DNA of 64,000 nucleotides from Anthostomella pinea (Eukaryota; Ascomycota; Sordariomycetes; Xylariales; Xylariaceae), in assembly GCA_963556695.1 (NCBI GenBank), contig CAUWAG010000004.1, positions 1,488,001-1,552,000 on the forward strand, written 5' to 3'. Below, in pieces: positions 23,801 through 33,902 of the stretch (its first letter is position 1; each line of letters starts with the position of its first letter). Position numbers and translations under genes: made by a program. Below the pieces are notes generated by a model. The model was not told the DNA's origin and made no database searches. It saw only the letters and a list, made by a program, of their open reading frames with translations.

Positions 23801-26800
23801 CAGGTCAAGCAAGGGACAGTGGCTTCGCTTTCCTGTCAGCCTCTCCTCTCGGTCCGGGCCAGGCAGCTGGGATTTGACAAAAGAACCGGCCCAGCCGGTT
23901 GGGACGAGAGGGGTCCGCGGAGGATTCACTGTTCTCGGGAACGCGTTACGCATGGCACGTTTGCAGACACCCAGGTGAAGAGCCTGTAGCGAGTAACAAG
24001 GAAAGGGAACAGTTCCCCGGATCAATCACGCTGCCGTGTTGGTCGTTCGTCGGTATCAAGGACAACCTGATTCGGCGGGACTTCCCCTTGGGTAGTGAAT
24101 GTTGGTGGGTGATTTGTTACCAATGCAGTGGCACTGGAGCGACCAAGGACGGCTCACCATGCAGTCGGTGAGCTCGATTGAGTGGAACGAGAAGCGAAGA
24201 GGCGTGAGGGACGGGGATGCGTGGAGGAGGGTGGCTGTTCAGTGTTGGGACACCATAGGTATCCGATGGCAATGCCATCACCAACAACGCCCTTGTTAAG
24301 CAGCTCGACAGAGTTGATGTTGTTGGTCGATGGCTCGAGCAATTGTTTGCTCTCTCAGGAAGAGGTTCCTCGCTGTGATGAAATTTGCCCGCGATGCCTC
24401 TCCGGTCGGGCTCCCTAGGGTAGAAGTCGAAAGTGGAGATTCTCATGATCCTTCGTCCCATCCTGTTGCCTATCCATGCGCCCGGATACGCAGCTTAAGT
24501 TGGCTGACGGGATCGCCGTGATTTGGCGAGAACGGCAGGCATCACTGACGGGGGTGTTCTGGTGCCATGCGAGACTTTCAGACGAAGTTGCCCAACCCAA
24601 GCGGCGATTGATTGACAAGGCATGTAGAAATGGCATGCAAACAAGCACCAGAAGGAGCCAAACTGGGTGGATAACGTTGTCGCATCTTGACTGGAAGCCT
24701 CATGAATCGAGACTGAAGTGCCGGCTGGAGTGCCTCGCGTCAAGTAATGTAGGCGGCCGACGCTGCATGATCTCTGTGAGAAGAAGACAACGACTGGATA
24801 GATGGTTTGCATGTGAGAGCTCTAGGTGCCCCACTATAGGTACACCCACACCAGAGCCGGCGCCCCAAATGCGCTAAACTCAACCGCGCCATAGTGGACT
24901 TTGTCCCCTATCCGCGCTTCAAACCCCCTGTAAGTCGACTCGGCCACTAAGCTGGGCCGACCAAAACAACATGGGCTGCATGGACAGTCGCCCTTTCTTC
25001 TCGAGCCTCAAAACATCAACAGTAAACAACAAAGGTGATATTTAGGTCTGCTCATATTCTTCTCCATATGTACTGTTGCTGTACGTTACCGCCCTCTATC
25101 ATGCAGGTATGGAGTTCCAAAAATATCCCACAGCTCAGAAAGCGCCCGTCCAACTGACGATAGCAGTGTGTCGTGAAGTGACGTCCAATGACGGATCGTC
25201 AGTCGCGGGTAGCCGCCCGCCGACGGACACTTAAGCGCCCTGCCATCCCCAGGTGTGGTCCGTCGCCCAAGCGCCTTCTAGAACACTTCAATGTTCTGAG
25301 CCCACGCGCGCGACTGAACATTGAACCACGCCGACGTCACTGTTGCCGCCAGTCTTATGGTCTCGACTCGTTCGCTGGGCGCCTAGGGCTATTTCCGTCC
25401 AACCCACGACGACAACACTTGCATGCCACGAGCGTGCATCCCGCGCCTCTACATCCCGAGTGCCACACGAGCGGTTCTTCTGCAAGGCACCGGCGCAACC
25501 CTGGGCCCCTTGTCGCCGTCTGGTTGGTACCTGCCATGTGCCCCAGGCTTGGGTAGTTGCAGATGGGCGTCTCGCTGCCGCCCAGTCTCTGCGAGGCTAT
25601 CGCCAACCACGCAGAGGTGCCTCGGCGAAGCGCTACAGGCTGCTATGTTGCGCTTTGGAGCTTCCAGAAGCGCCCTTCTCGCCTTCAGGGACGTCTCCCA
25701 TTCGTCGACGGTCCATCTCTAAAGTCATCGTGGCAATCAGGGCGACGTATTATGAAGGGTTCACCGTGCCCACTCCGAGTACCACGACCCTGGGCTGCTC
25801 GTGGACGCGAAACCTCCAACAGTCCTGGTGTACTGTACTATGCACGTGCGTGAGTCTCTATCACCTCGCTGTCATTGGTCTACGTGCCTGAAGAGCCGCG
25901 GGGGACGGGCACCATGTCGAGCCCCCAGGCCGACAGATCCGTGGGCCAGCCTCCAGATCCGCTCTGACGTGCCTTGCGCTGCACCGGGTACACAGAGATC
26001 TCCCTGGTTATTTTTAGGGAGGTTACTAAAATAAGATATACTCGCATTCTGCAGCCCCTTGCCGGCTGCAGAGTGTTTATTGGAACGTCACGTCCTGAAT
26101 TTGACGTCGGAGGAGCACTTCAGGGCTACTTCGAAGCCGCGGAGATGGATATTGATAATCTATATCTCTTCTAAGCGCCTTCAGGGCAGCGGATCTCACA
26201 GATTCTCATTCTCGACTCCCTTCCCTGGCCTTGTGAACTGTTCTCGCCCGTTTACTGTCCAATCAGATAGGAACCCGAGGGCTGCGTCGCTCCTTCGTTC
26301 TGGCGTTACCCCTATTTTCGACATCCTCTGGACATCGCGACGCAGTACCATGAGCTCGAATCACACGCATTATATTGTCTCAACTGTTCATCGTATCGCT
26401 CACCGCCTTCCACGGGGCCGTGGACGCTGCGCCTTTTTGCCGCCGGGCGCTACCTACTAAGACGCTGATGGTACTTCATTCCAAAACGAAACATGCTCCG
26501 CCTGCGAGATGTTTGGAGTCATCCGACAAATCACTCGCGAAGAATGACACAAGTTTGCCGGTATCGGCTGATCGCAATTAGGGGGCGAACCTCGAGGTTG
26601 GGCTAGGAGTTGTTCTCCAACTTCACCTTGTCTCATGCCCAATTCCAAGTGGGATCGGCGGTGCAGCTACTTTCCGAAGGACAACGAGAGCAGGACGTGA
26701 AGGAGGCCTCACAGGAATCTCATAATCCTGAATGTTTTGGACCACTGCGGAAACGCTGGACGGTTCTCGCCATGAGCCCTGTCGTGTTTCTCATACCGAC

Positions 26801-27289
26801 CCTGGAGCGCCGTTTTCTACTATAGGGACCATATGCCGGCTAGGCAATAGCATATCATCAATCACCGACCATATTGATCAACAGAACTAGCTTTACTCTG
26901 CCGGTACACGATGGGATGCCAGGCAAGTGTCTCGTTATCCACCTTGCGAAAAACAAGAAGCACCCTGCTGACGCTACCTCTCACCAACGGCTCAATATAC
27001 AGTGACGACACGTATCTCGCGGATTAGACTGGACACTAGCCTCTGGAATACTTGCTCAGTGCATGTGATTAGGCAAATTGTCGTTTCAACCACTCGAGCA
27101 GATGGTTCGCCCCCTACCATCTTATTACAATGTCGCTGGCAAAAAGTTAGATTCCTCAGTAACTCCGTGGCGGCCCAAACTCGTCGCCCACCATTGCACA
27201 CTTCACGATCACGACCGCTCAGGGACAGCCGTCCCTAACCCGCATGCATGCAAAACCCCCAAAAAGGGGGCATCCGCAAAAAGACACTA
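17884..27289. other. Long gene-free stretch, no supported gene
   Basis: About 9.4 kb. It begins with the promoter of the zinc-cluster/acetyltransferase gene. Short low-complexity runs occur: GTGAGTGAGT-like near 18625-18655, a GCTTGCTG run near 18970-18995, and CAGTCTGT units at 19463-19494. Open frames of up to about 260 codons overlap one another on both strands without domains or a coherent exon chain. No transposon ends, rRNA or complete tRNA were recognised. It may hold non-coding transcripts or old decayed repeats that cannot be identified by eye. Confidence 0.45.
19463..19494 (+). repeat. Short tandem repeat, CAGTCTGT units
   Basis: Three consecutive 8-bp CAGTCTGT units with degenerate flanks. 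A simple-sequence tract only. Confidence 0.8.
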
Positions 27290-27383
27290 TGCCCACTACT
27301 GGAGTCGAACCAGTTGCCTCCTCATATCAACCAAACATAATATTTGCTACTAGTGAGGCGCTCTACCGCTGAGCTAAGCGGGC
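27290..27383 (-). tRNA. tRNA-Thr (anticodon AGT) with a 22-nt intron
   Basis: Read on the minus strand, the acceptor 5' strand GCCCGCT pairs with AGTGGGC (one G-T pair) and the discriminator is A. The D-arm is GCTC-AGCGGTA-GAGC. The anticodon stem CCTCA/TGAGG encloses a loop C-T-AGT-A...A. The variable loop is AGGCA. The T-arm is ACTGG-TTCGACT-CCAGT. A 22-nt intron sits one base 3' of the anticodon, the canonical position; without it the tRNA is 72 nt. The internal promoters are TAGCTCAGCGG (A box) and GGTTCGACTCC (B box). Every helix closes, so the gene looks functional. Confidence 0.95.
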
Positions 27384-28654
27384 CGAGGTTTTAACAGGCA
27401 CCCGGGATAAGCATGAGCGCTGAATGTCGGGCCTTGCGGTCGTTGCACCAATGAGCTAAACACTCAGCACTTGTGCTTGTCAATAGAAAGGTTTATTGTA
27501 TTGGCTTCCTTATTTGTTGTGCGCCTTGTCCGGCCAATGAGTGGTCTGGAAACTGTTCTTTTGCAATTGGACCAGTCCGGCGTGCGTCCGGTGTGGAGCC
27601 GCCGAAGACGGCAGGTCGCATCATGATACCTCGTGGACGGGGAGCGAGTCATATTATACAATCGACAGAAGCGTCTGCAGCGGATGAAGGGATGAAGGAT
27701 GATTGCTTATTTCGAGGTCCTGGCTATCCTGCGACTGATTGATTTCAAATGCTAGACTGTGTGCGGCTGGTGGAAGTCTGACCTGCGCCATTACATCACA
27801 CGAACCTCTGTGGAAGGGCACTGACTTTCGTCTGGGGTACTCTATCTCTTTCATGTATTTCACTGTTACAAGAGCTTGTAGACAATGGATTTGTACACGT
27901 ACCAAAATTGTTGTAGAATATTTACTTGGTGTGGTCGGTCGTTGCAGTCGGGTCTACGAAAATGCGGCTCTGTGCAAAGTTGGCTTTCGTGCCAAACCTT
28001 ACCCTACCCCTGAATGCTGGAGACTTGCGACGGAAAGCGCATCGGCTGTATTAGTGATATCTGGATACTTCTATCCAAGTTACTGGTCTACTACCCATAA
28101 ACTTATATAGAGGCTCCTCGCGGCTGGCTGACCTCATTTTCTTCTTCTTCGCCTCTACGTTAGAATGTGTTGAAACCAACTCTTGCTCTTAGCAGGCTAA
28201 TTTACTGCTTCACTGCTTTACGGCCATTTTCTTGGCTAGGTACCTCTCTCTATATACTCACATATCTCTGCCCCTTTGCTGATCTCCGCACGGTCAACCC
28301 ACACCGGAGCTGACTGCGTAGCTGCGCAGACTAACTGCCTGTCGAGTCAACAACTGCCCGTTCTCGTTCGGTATCTGCCAGTAACTTACTGCTGCCCCGG
28401 TCGGTCTCAACATCAAACAGGGGAGTCTCATGCCTTTTGCTGCTGTTGACGGCCGCGGGTTTGCTCGTGAATGTTGTTCTACAGTTCTTTCTAACCGAGA
28501 GCAAAACCCTGCGATTGACGGCCGATTCTGGACTGATAAGTACGTACACTCGGGTCCTTTGGCGCGGCAGCCCAGGGGAGCTGGTTCTCTGTCCATGTCT
28601 ACTCTAGGTAGGGCTATGGTCCGGCAGCTTGATAACGCTGTCCTTCCACCGCTA
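27384..28654. other. Intergenic with a tRNA-like fragment
   Basis: Just upstream of tRNA-Thr on the same strand, 27421-27462 (minus) contains TTTAGCTCATTGGTGCAACG, which resembles a tRNA D-arm/A box, but no matching T-arm or acceptor helix is seen. No protein gene recognised. Confidence 0.4.
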
Positions 28655-28725
28655 TACTGAACCCTCATGGGTCTCCGTACCTACACCCCTCATCCACCAA
28701 GCGATAGGCGCGTTCATCATAAAAT

Positions 28726-28796
28726 GAAATAAGCACGCTGGAATAAGCATTGAAGATGAATTTATAGCTATGAGTTGCTTATTCCTGTCTGCTTAT
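28726..28796. repeat. Palindromic MITE-like element, copy 1
   Basis: About 71 bp. The left arm has GAAATAAGCA then GGAATAAGCA; the right arm has the inverse TGCTTATTCC then TGCTTAT. The spacer differs from that of the second copy at 30664-30737. A motif resembling the outer arm of copy 2 (ACCCTCATGGGTCTCCGTAC) lies upstream, near 28660. The two copies bracket the orphan gene at 28992-30140. Confidence 0.65.
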
Positions 28797-28991
28797 ACGA
28801 AATCATCTTCTGGACCATCCCAAAGCACAGGGTGGGCCGCTGAGTTGAATATCCAAAATCAATACTTGGGAACGCTGTTGACCTGTCCCCATCTGAGGCT
28901 ATCATGCCGACATTATGTAGGCCAAGACAAAAGAAACATTACGTGTGTGGCCATACCATAAGAAGACACGCTGCTCATCGTCATCGGAATC

Positions 28992-30140
28992 CTAGTCACT
29001 GGACGCTTCGCTACCTGACGGGTCCCAACCCCAATTGTCGCCATCGAGTATGCCACCGCCATTCTCGCTGTCGTTGGAACCCTCGTCAGCGAACATCACG
29101 CCACTCTCCTCTTGCCCCCACAGGGAAAAGATGAGCTCGGTGGCATTCTCAACAACGTCTTCGTAGTCTCTGGGGGCAGTTCGCACAAGGTACAGGAAAT
29201 CGGCGTGCGTCACTGGAGCCCCGGTACCGTAGCAGATCCAGGGGCGGAAGACGCCCAATAAGTCGTACAAATCCCTTTTGATCCAGGGACGCAAGCGCAT
29301 ATATGTTATGTCTGTCGCGACGGGACTCCGTAACAGGATCGACATGGAGTGCTGCGTGCCCAGATACTCGGCGCCGCTGTCGGTGCTTGCCCTCAGATCC
29401 GGCCATCGAGTGATGCCGGTAGCCTGTCCAATCGACTGCTGCGGGTTGCCCGAAACTCGTTGGCCACCGTTTGGCCGGTTGAGTTGCAACATGATGGCGA
29501 TACGTTGCTTAAAGGTAAGTTCCGTGAACGTAAGGTCAGACGTCGCCATGCCCCTCCTGTTCGATAGGAGGTAGGCGAAGGTCCTCTCTGTTCTGGCCAC
29601 CCGGTCGACTCTTCGGCTTCGATTGGCATTCAAGCCCATGTTAATTGCCGCCTGCCGCTGTTGTCTGTCGTAGAGTACAGACCAGCGTTCGGACCCCCCG
29701 TATACGACCACCTGAAAGTAGCGATGATTGGTTATTGTTTGTTGTTCGTCACTTGTAGGGTCGCCGTCAATCGATATTGCGTCTGTACCATTCGTCGAGT
29801 CGTCCTCTGTATGGTCACCGTCTAAAGACATCGCGTCTGTACCATTCGTCTGGTTGCTCTCTGTCTGGTGCAAGGGTGACTGGTTCCCAGCGGGTTGGCC
29901 TGGCGCGTTGTCGTCAAAGCCATCGTCAGAGTCATTGATGGTTACATGTAGGCGTGATAAGGATAAGGGGGGGTGCCAGTCAGGCGACCCGTTCAGTTTT
30001 CGGGATTTAGTCGAACCCTCCATGTCCGAGCCGACCTCGCAGGTACTCCTCTTGCGGCTCATCTTGTTGTCGTCGTCGCAGGGCTTGACAGTAGGCGGAC
30101 TGACTTCCGCGTGGGCAGGTGTGGCGAGAGCTGGGATCAC
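28992..30140 (-). CDS. Orphan acidic protein, function unknown
   Basis: Single open frame of 382 residues; no family recognised. The first 130 residues are low-complexity. They include a basic patch (MSRKRS, KSRKL) that could be a nuclear localisation signal, and an imperfect internal duplication (TNGTDAMSLDGD and TNGTDAISIDGD). Residues about 140-340 look folded, with regular hydrophobic spacing (RYFQVVVYGGSERWSVLYD, RLRPWIKRDLYDLLGVFRPW). The C-terminus is strongly acidic (DSENGGGILDGDNWGWDPSG, SEASSD). The frame is long, uninterrupted and composition-consistent, so it is probably a real lineage-specific gene. An additional 5' exon cannot be excluded. It sits between two palindromic repeats. 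Confidence 0.55.
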   Translation of the reverse strand: MIPALATPAHAEVSPPTVKPCDDDNKMSRKRSTCEVGSDMEGSTKSRKLNGSPDWHPPLSLSRLHVTINDSDDGFDDNAPGQPAGNQSPLHQTESNQTNGTDAMSLDGDHTEDDSTNGTDAISIDGDPTSDEQQTITNHRYFQVVVYGGSERWSVLYDRQQRQAAINMGLNANRSRRVDRVARTERTFAYLLSNRRGMATSDLTFTELTFKQRIAIMLQLNRPNGGQRVSGNPQQSIGQATGITRWPDLRASTDSGAEYLGTQHSMSILLRSPVATDITYMRLRPWIKRDLYDLLGVFRPWICYGTGAPVTHADFLYLVRTAPRDYEDVVENATELIFSLWGQEESGVMFADEGSNDSENGGGILDGDNWGWDPSGSEASSD

Positions 30141-30604
30141 GGGAAGTTCGTATCAATGATGAAAATGTTCGATATCCTGATTGATACATTAGTGAACATG
30201 CCGTGACAGGAATTCGGGTGCTTGCGTGCAAGTGGAGGCGGAATTACCCAGAGTGCGAGTTGCAGAGACCTCAAGGTTCACAGGGGAAGGAGCAGGGAGA
30301 TACCTCTCCGGCACAAGACTCAAGAGCGAGTCGAAGAGTAGGGGAGCAAAGGGAAGACCTATGGCAGGGCGTTTTGTTGACTCTCCCCGATTTTAGGAAA
30401 TCGTATAAGCAGGTAGAATAACCACCAGCAAGAGGATTATGCGCAGTCCAGTGCTTATTTCGGAGTGAACGGCGACCTCAGCTTTGAGCTATTACAGGGC
30501 AGGCAGTGTAGGACGGTATGGGCGCACTTTCTGTCCATGAGTTGGTTGTTACTGCTCCAAGACCTTGGCTTAACTCTATGTTCATTCTCCCTCAACCTGA
30601 AGGC
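30141..30604. other. Intergenic upstream of the orphan gene
   Basis: Putative promoter of the orphan gene. Nothing else recognised. Confidence 0.4.
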
Positions 30605-30613
30605 CACTCATGA

Positions 30614-30825
30614 CACTGATACACCGGACCCTCCTAAGTCTCCAACGGTAAATTCACCTAATTGGAATAAGCAAACTGGAATAAGCATTAAGAGTGACGT
30701 ATCAAACCAGAGCTCCTTATTCCTGTATGCTTATTCCGGGGTTTAAAAATCTCCCATGGTTAATAAGGTATGGAATCTTATCAATATGAGCGTACGGAGA
30801 CTTAGGAGGGCTGGGTGTACTGAAC
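30614..30825. repeat. Palindromic MITE-like element, copy 2
   Basis: Nested inverted repeats. The outer perfect 15-bp arms are CCCTCCTAAGTCTCC at 30629-30643 and its inverse at 30796-30810, with imperfect extension sharing TACACC. The inner arms are GGAATAAGCA at 30664-30673 and 30678-30687, inverted as CTTATTCC and TGCTTATTCC at 30716-30737. Length, terminal inversion and lack of coding capacity fit a miniature inverted-repeat transposable element. No clear target duplication was seen. Confidence 0.65.
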
Positions 30826-30835
30826 TTCGAGATTC

Positions 30836-33006
30836 TGCATAGTAGCGTCAAAGCCTGCGGGGACCCTGATGATTCCAATGCATACCATCTCGAGGAAGGT
30901 GCACGCTGCACTTTGTATCCTTTTACGTGTGCTTTGCTACCTAACGAGTACCTTGAGAGTTGGCGGCGGAGCGATGTCTGAGTCACAAGTGAAGGAGGTT
31001 TTAAGTTTAACCAGTCCCCTGAATCCACACCTTTGATAGGTAGGTCACATTATTCAAGTCAGAAACTCGCGCACAGCGAAAACTTTCTCAGATAAAGCAG
31101 CCATAAAGATCCCTACCTTCAAAGTGCCTTGCCGTCATTCTCCCTCTTCTTCTTTTCTCCATGACTCTCTCAAAGTGTTCGTATTTGGCTCCTGTGGGCG
31201 TGCCCCGGACCCCGACGCACGAGGCCTCTCATTCCGCATTTCAAACGGATTCTTCGAGCTTTTCTAGGTATATTGTTGCGCGCCCATAAACCCAGCAACC
31301 GGCGGTGACCTGGCGCAGGGGTTGCCCTCGCCAGCCACGCCCCGACCGCTCTCCTTGCGTGTGCAAATACGTGAGCACCGGTCGGGGCGCGGACACCGTT
31401 CCTGCGGCGCAGGCCCAAGTCCGCCGTCAACCAGGGGCTGATTCACTTCGACAGGTGAAAAAATCTGTTCCTTTCTACGTTCCTGGTGCGGCCTCTTGAA
31501 AAAGAGTCCGGATCTTGGTCGGCCGTCGTGGTGGTCCTCCGACACACACGACGGGGTTGCTGGTGCAGCGCGTGTCGCGCCATCCAAGCTCGGTGCGCGA
31601 CAGTCTCGGCTGTCGTGCATCTTGAGGATTGGGAGGCGCGCCGCCGCTGAGCAGAGGGGAAGGTTGGGGAACTGGGGGCTCTACACAGGTGGTCCTTGGG
31701 GTCGGGCCAAGCATGGAGCCGGTCTCGTCGGAGGGGAGTAGAGACCGCACTCCACCGTCGCCGCTCGAGTGCCTTAACTCGCGGCGTCGGCCACCACCAT
31801 GATCTATCATACAGCTTGAGGCTGTGATCCTTCGATGTCAGTACTTTAGTTATCACAGGGGGTCTCAAAAGTCGTACAAGGCTCAAGAGACATCCATCGC
31901 CTCGTAAATCCAGCATCGACGGTGGGGCGGTCGCGGGCGCCTGCGTCCGCCTGCCCGAATACGCACCAGACAGGTCTGGTGCGAATAGTAGGGAGGGCAA
32001 ACGCCGTCTCAGGGCGAGCCGTGTCGCTCCAAGCGATACGGTATCACCGCTTGGCTCTCCTCTCTCAGTAACTCTTTCCTCCAGCGGCTTTCCGCTGCGG
32101 CTAGAGTCCTGAGAGATGAGGGTTTGAGCGGGTATGTTGGTCCGGCCGGCCTTGCAAAAGGTCGTTGTCCGTAGCACCGAGTCTTGTTCGGCACCCAGAC
32201 ATTGATCCTTGATTTTCGTGGTGACGGTGGCTCTCCGCTCGACCGCGGTTCTGGGTGTCGGATCCTGCGCGGATCAAACGATGTATGATAATATTCATGG
32301 GCGTGGGCGTGGGCTTTGAAGACCGGTGAGGCAGCTGTTTGACTGGGCTGGTAAAGCTGCCTGAATTATGGGTTCTTGGGGGTCTTTTTTCGAGAACTGT
32401 GATGATGAGACAGGCCTTAACGGGTGTGTTCTTTATGTGCTTCCGCTGGCATCGGAACATTGTTCTGATTGCGGCATCCTGGAGGCCGCGTGGGGCCCTG
32501 AGATGAGACGGTACTTCTGAGTTCTTTCGATACCATTATTCGGAACTGAGTGGAATTATTGCTTTCTGGTTTCGCGGCAGGCAGTCCTGTTTCAAACGAG
32601 ACTTCGCGGCAGATGATGGGTTCGAAGCTGTCAGACTACGCCAAGTGGCGAGAGCAGCGCTTGATAGAGTTATCATAGTGTGAGATTTCAAACCGTTCTA
32701 GATTCAAAGGGAAGAGAAGAGAAGAAGATCTCTGGGGGAGAAGCCCCCATCTATGTGTACAGGTGTGCCATCAGGGTGACCAGATAATCATATGATAATG
32801 ACGCCATCTGAATGTCCGGAAAGTATAAGCCCATTAGCGCATTCAGCCCCAAAAGCTTAAGCCTCGTATGATATCCAACACATAGTTACTGTTTCAGGCT
32901 TGAGGGTGTGGCCTTTATACTGTTTACTCTTCTTCCTTGTTACTGGACCTCTGGTCCCACCATATCTGAATGACCTGTGGTCACAAAACAAAATAACTTG
33001 ATAGAG
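30836..33006. other. Intergenic, no supported gene
   Basis: A GC-rich part (about 31260-32460) holds overlapping open frames on the minus strand that look like composition artefacts. An AT-richer part (32500-33000) holds none. No element ends recognised. Confidence 0.45.
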
Positions 33007-33011
33007 TTAAC

Positions 33012-33520
33012 TGTTACGAACCAACGGAACGTACAAGAGGATCAGGCCCGCTGGCAGGCCCAACAGGACGGGCAGCAACTGGAAGAACCAGGGAGAACGC
33101 ACGGACCACACGGAGAAGTACAGGCCACGTGATCAGGGTTCGTGTCGGATATGTTGGATCATACATATCCAGCATATCCAGATATGTTGGATCATACATA
33201 TCCAGCATATCCAGATATGTTAGAGCACACATATCCAACCTATCAGTGTGGGAGAGATTGGATTTATAAGGATGGACATTTCCTAAGCTAGAACAGATAG
33301 ACAGTCTCTACCTCAGTGATCAATCTAAGCATCTTAGCCAACCCTAAGGTGGGAGAAATCTCCTGACGACTCGACTATTCAGTGAACCCCGTTCAGACCA
33401 AGCCCCAGCATCTGAGTGTCTTCTAGTTGACAGAAGCCTCTATCGTCTTTTGTGTTGACTTACCTCAGAACATAAACCCTATAGAACCCTTTAGCCTTAT
33501 AGGTTAGACGGCTCGTCACA
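33012..33520. mobile_element. Solo LTR of an LTR retrotransposon
   Basis: A 509-bp unit beginning TGTTACGA and ending TCGTCACA, so the termini are TG...CA with 7 of 8 bases inverted. It is flanked by an exact 5-bp duplication TTAAC (33007-33011 and 33521-33525). This is the signature of LTR-retrotransposon integration followed by LTR-LTR recombination. A TATA-like TTTATAAGG lies near 33264, and a three-copy 33-bp tandem repeat lies inside. No gag-pol sequence is adjacent. Superfamily not assigned. Confidence 0.85.
33148..33246. repeat. Three tandem 33-bp units inside the solo LTR
   Basis: Units at 33148-33180, 33181-33213 and 33214-33246. The first two are identical and the third is diverged. 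Each starts GATATGTTRGA and contains the ACATATCCA motif. The position upstream of the LTR TATA-like box suggests an enhancer-like array (inference). Confidence 0.9.
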
Positions 33521-33525
33521 TTAAC

Positions 33526-33902
33526 ATACCTGGTCGATCACAATGGACACGAAGTCGCGGCCGTGGAGAAAAAGCCGTACAGGGGCTGGACCCCAAAGCT
33601 GCCTGGTCCAACCCGCCGGGGACAAGATGACTTGCTGTCGATCAAACAGCGACGCCAAGTGGCAAAATCATGCTAATGAACGAAGCATCGACGTCGCTTT
33701 TCGCCGTGCTTTTACATTGCTTCTGTGGGTGTATGGACTCAGACATTGCTTAGAGGCCGCATAATCTGCCTGGCTGATGATCTGGTCCGGGTGGTTGGCT
33801 TCGTCAAAGTCCAACACAAAGAGCAGCCTTACAGACGGGTCGATCACCACTCCTGTCCTCTCCGGCATCGCGAAGAAATCTGTGTTTTTCCATTCTCCAT
33901 AA
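33526..33902. other. Spacer between the solo LTR and the ankyrin pseudogene
   Basis: 377 bp. Nothing recognised beyond the 3' flank of the pseudogene. Confidence 0.4.

Noticed and set aside
25188..25891. Three overlapping plus-strand frames of 99-182 codons
   Set aside because: They exclude each other, are rich in Arg/Pro/Cys, and no exon chain joins them.
31443..32177. Open frame of 244 codons on the minus strand
   Set aside because: Arg/Pro/Ser-rich composition typical of a GC-rich non-coding stretch; no domain, and several overlapping frames of similar length.
33148..33246. Regular 33-bp repeats considered as a CRISPR-like array
   Set aside because: The units are contiguous without spacers, lie inside an LTR, and the genome is eukaryotic.
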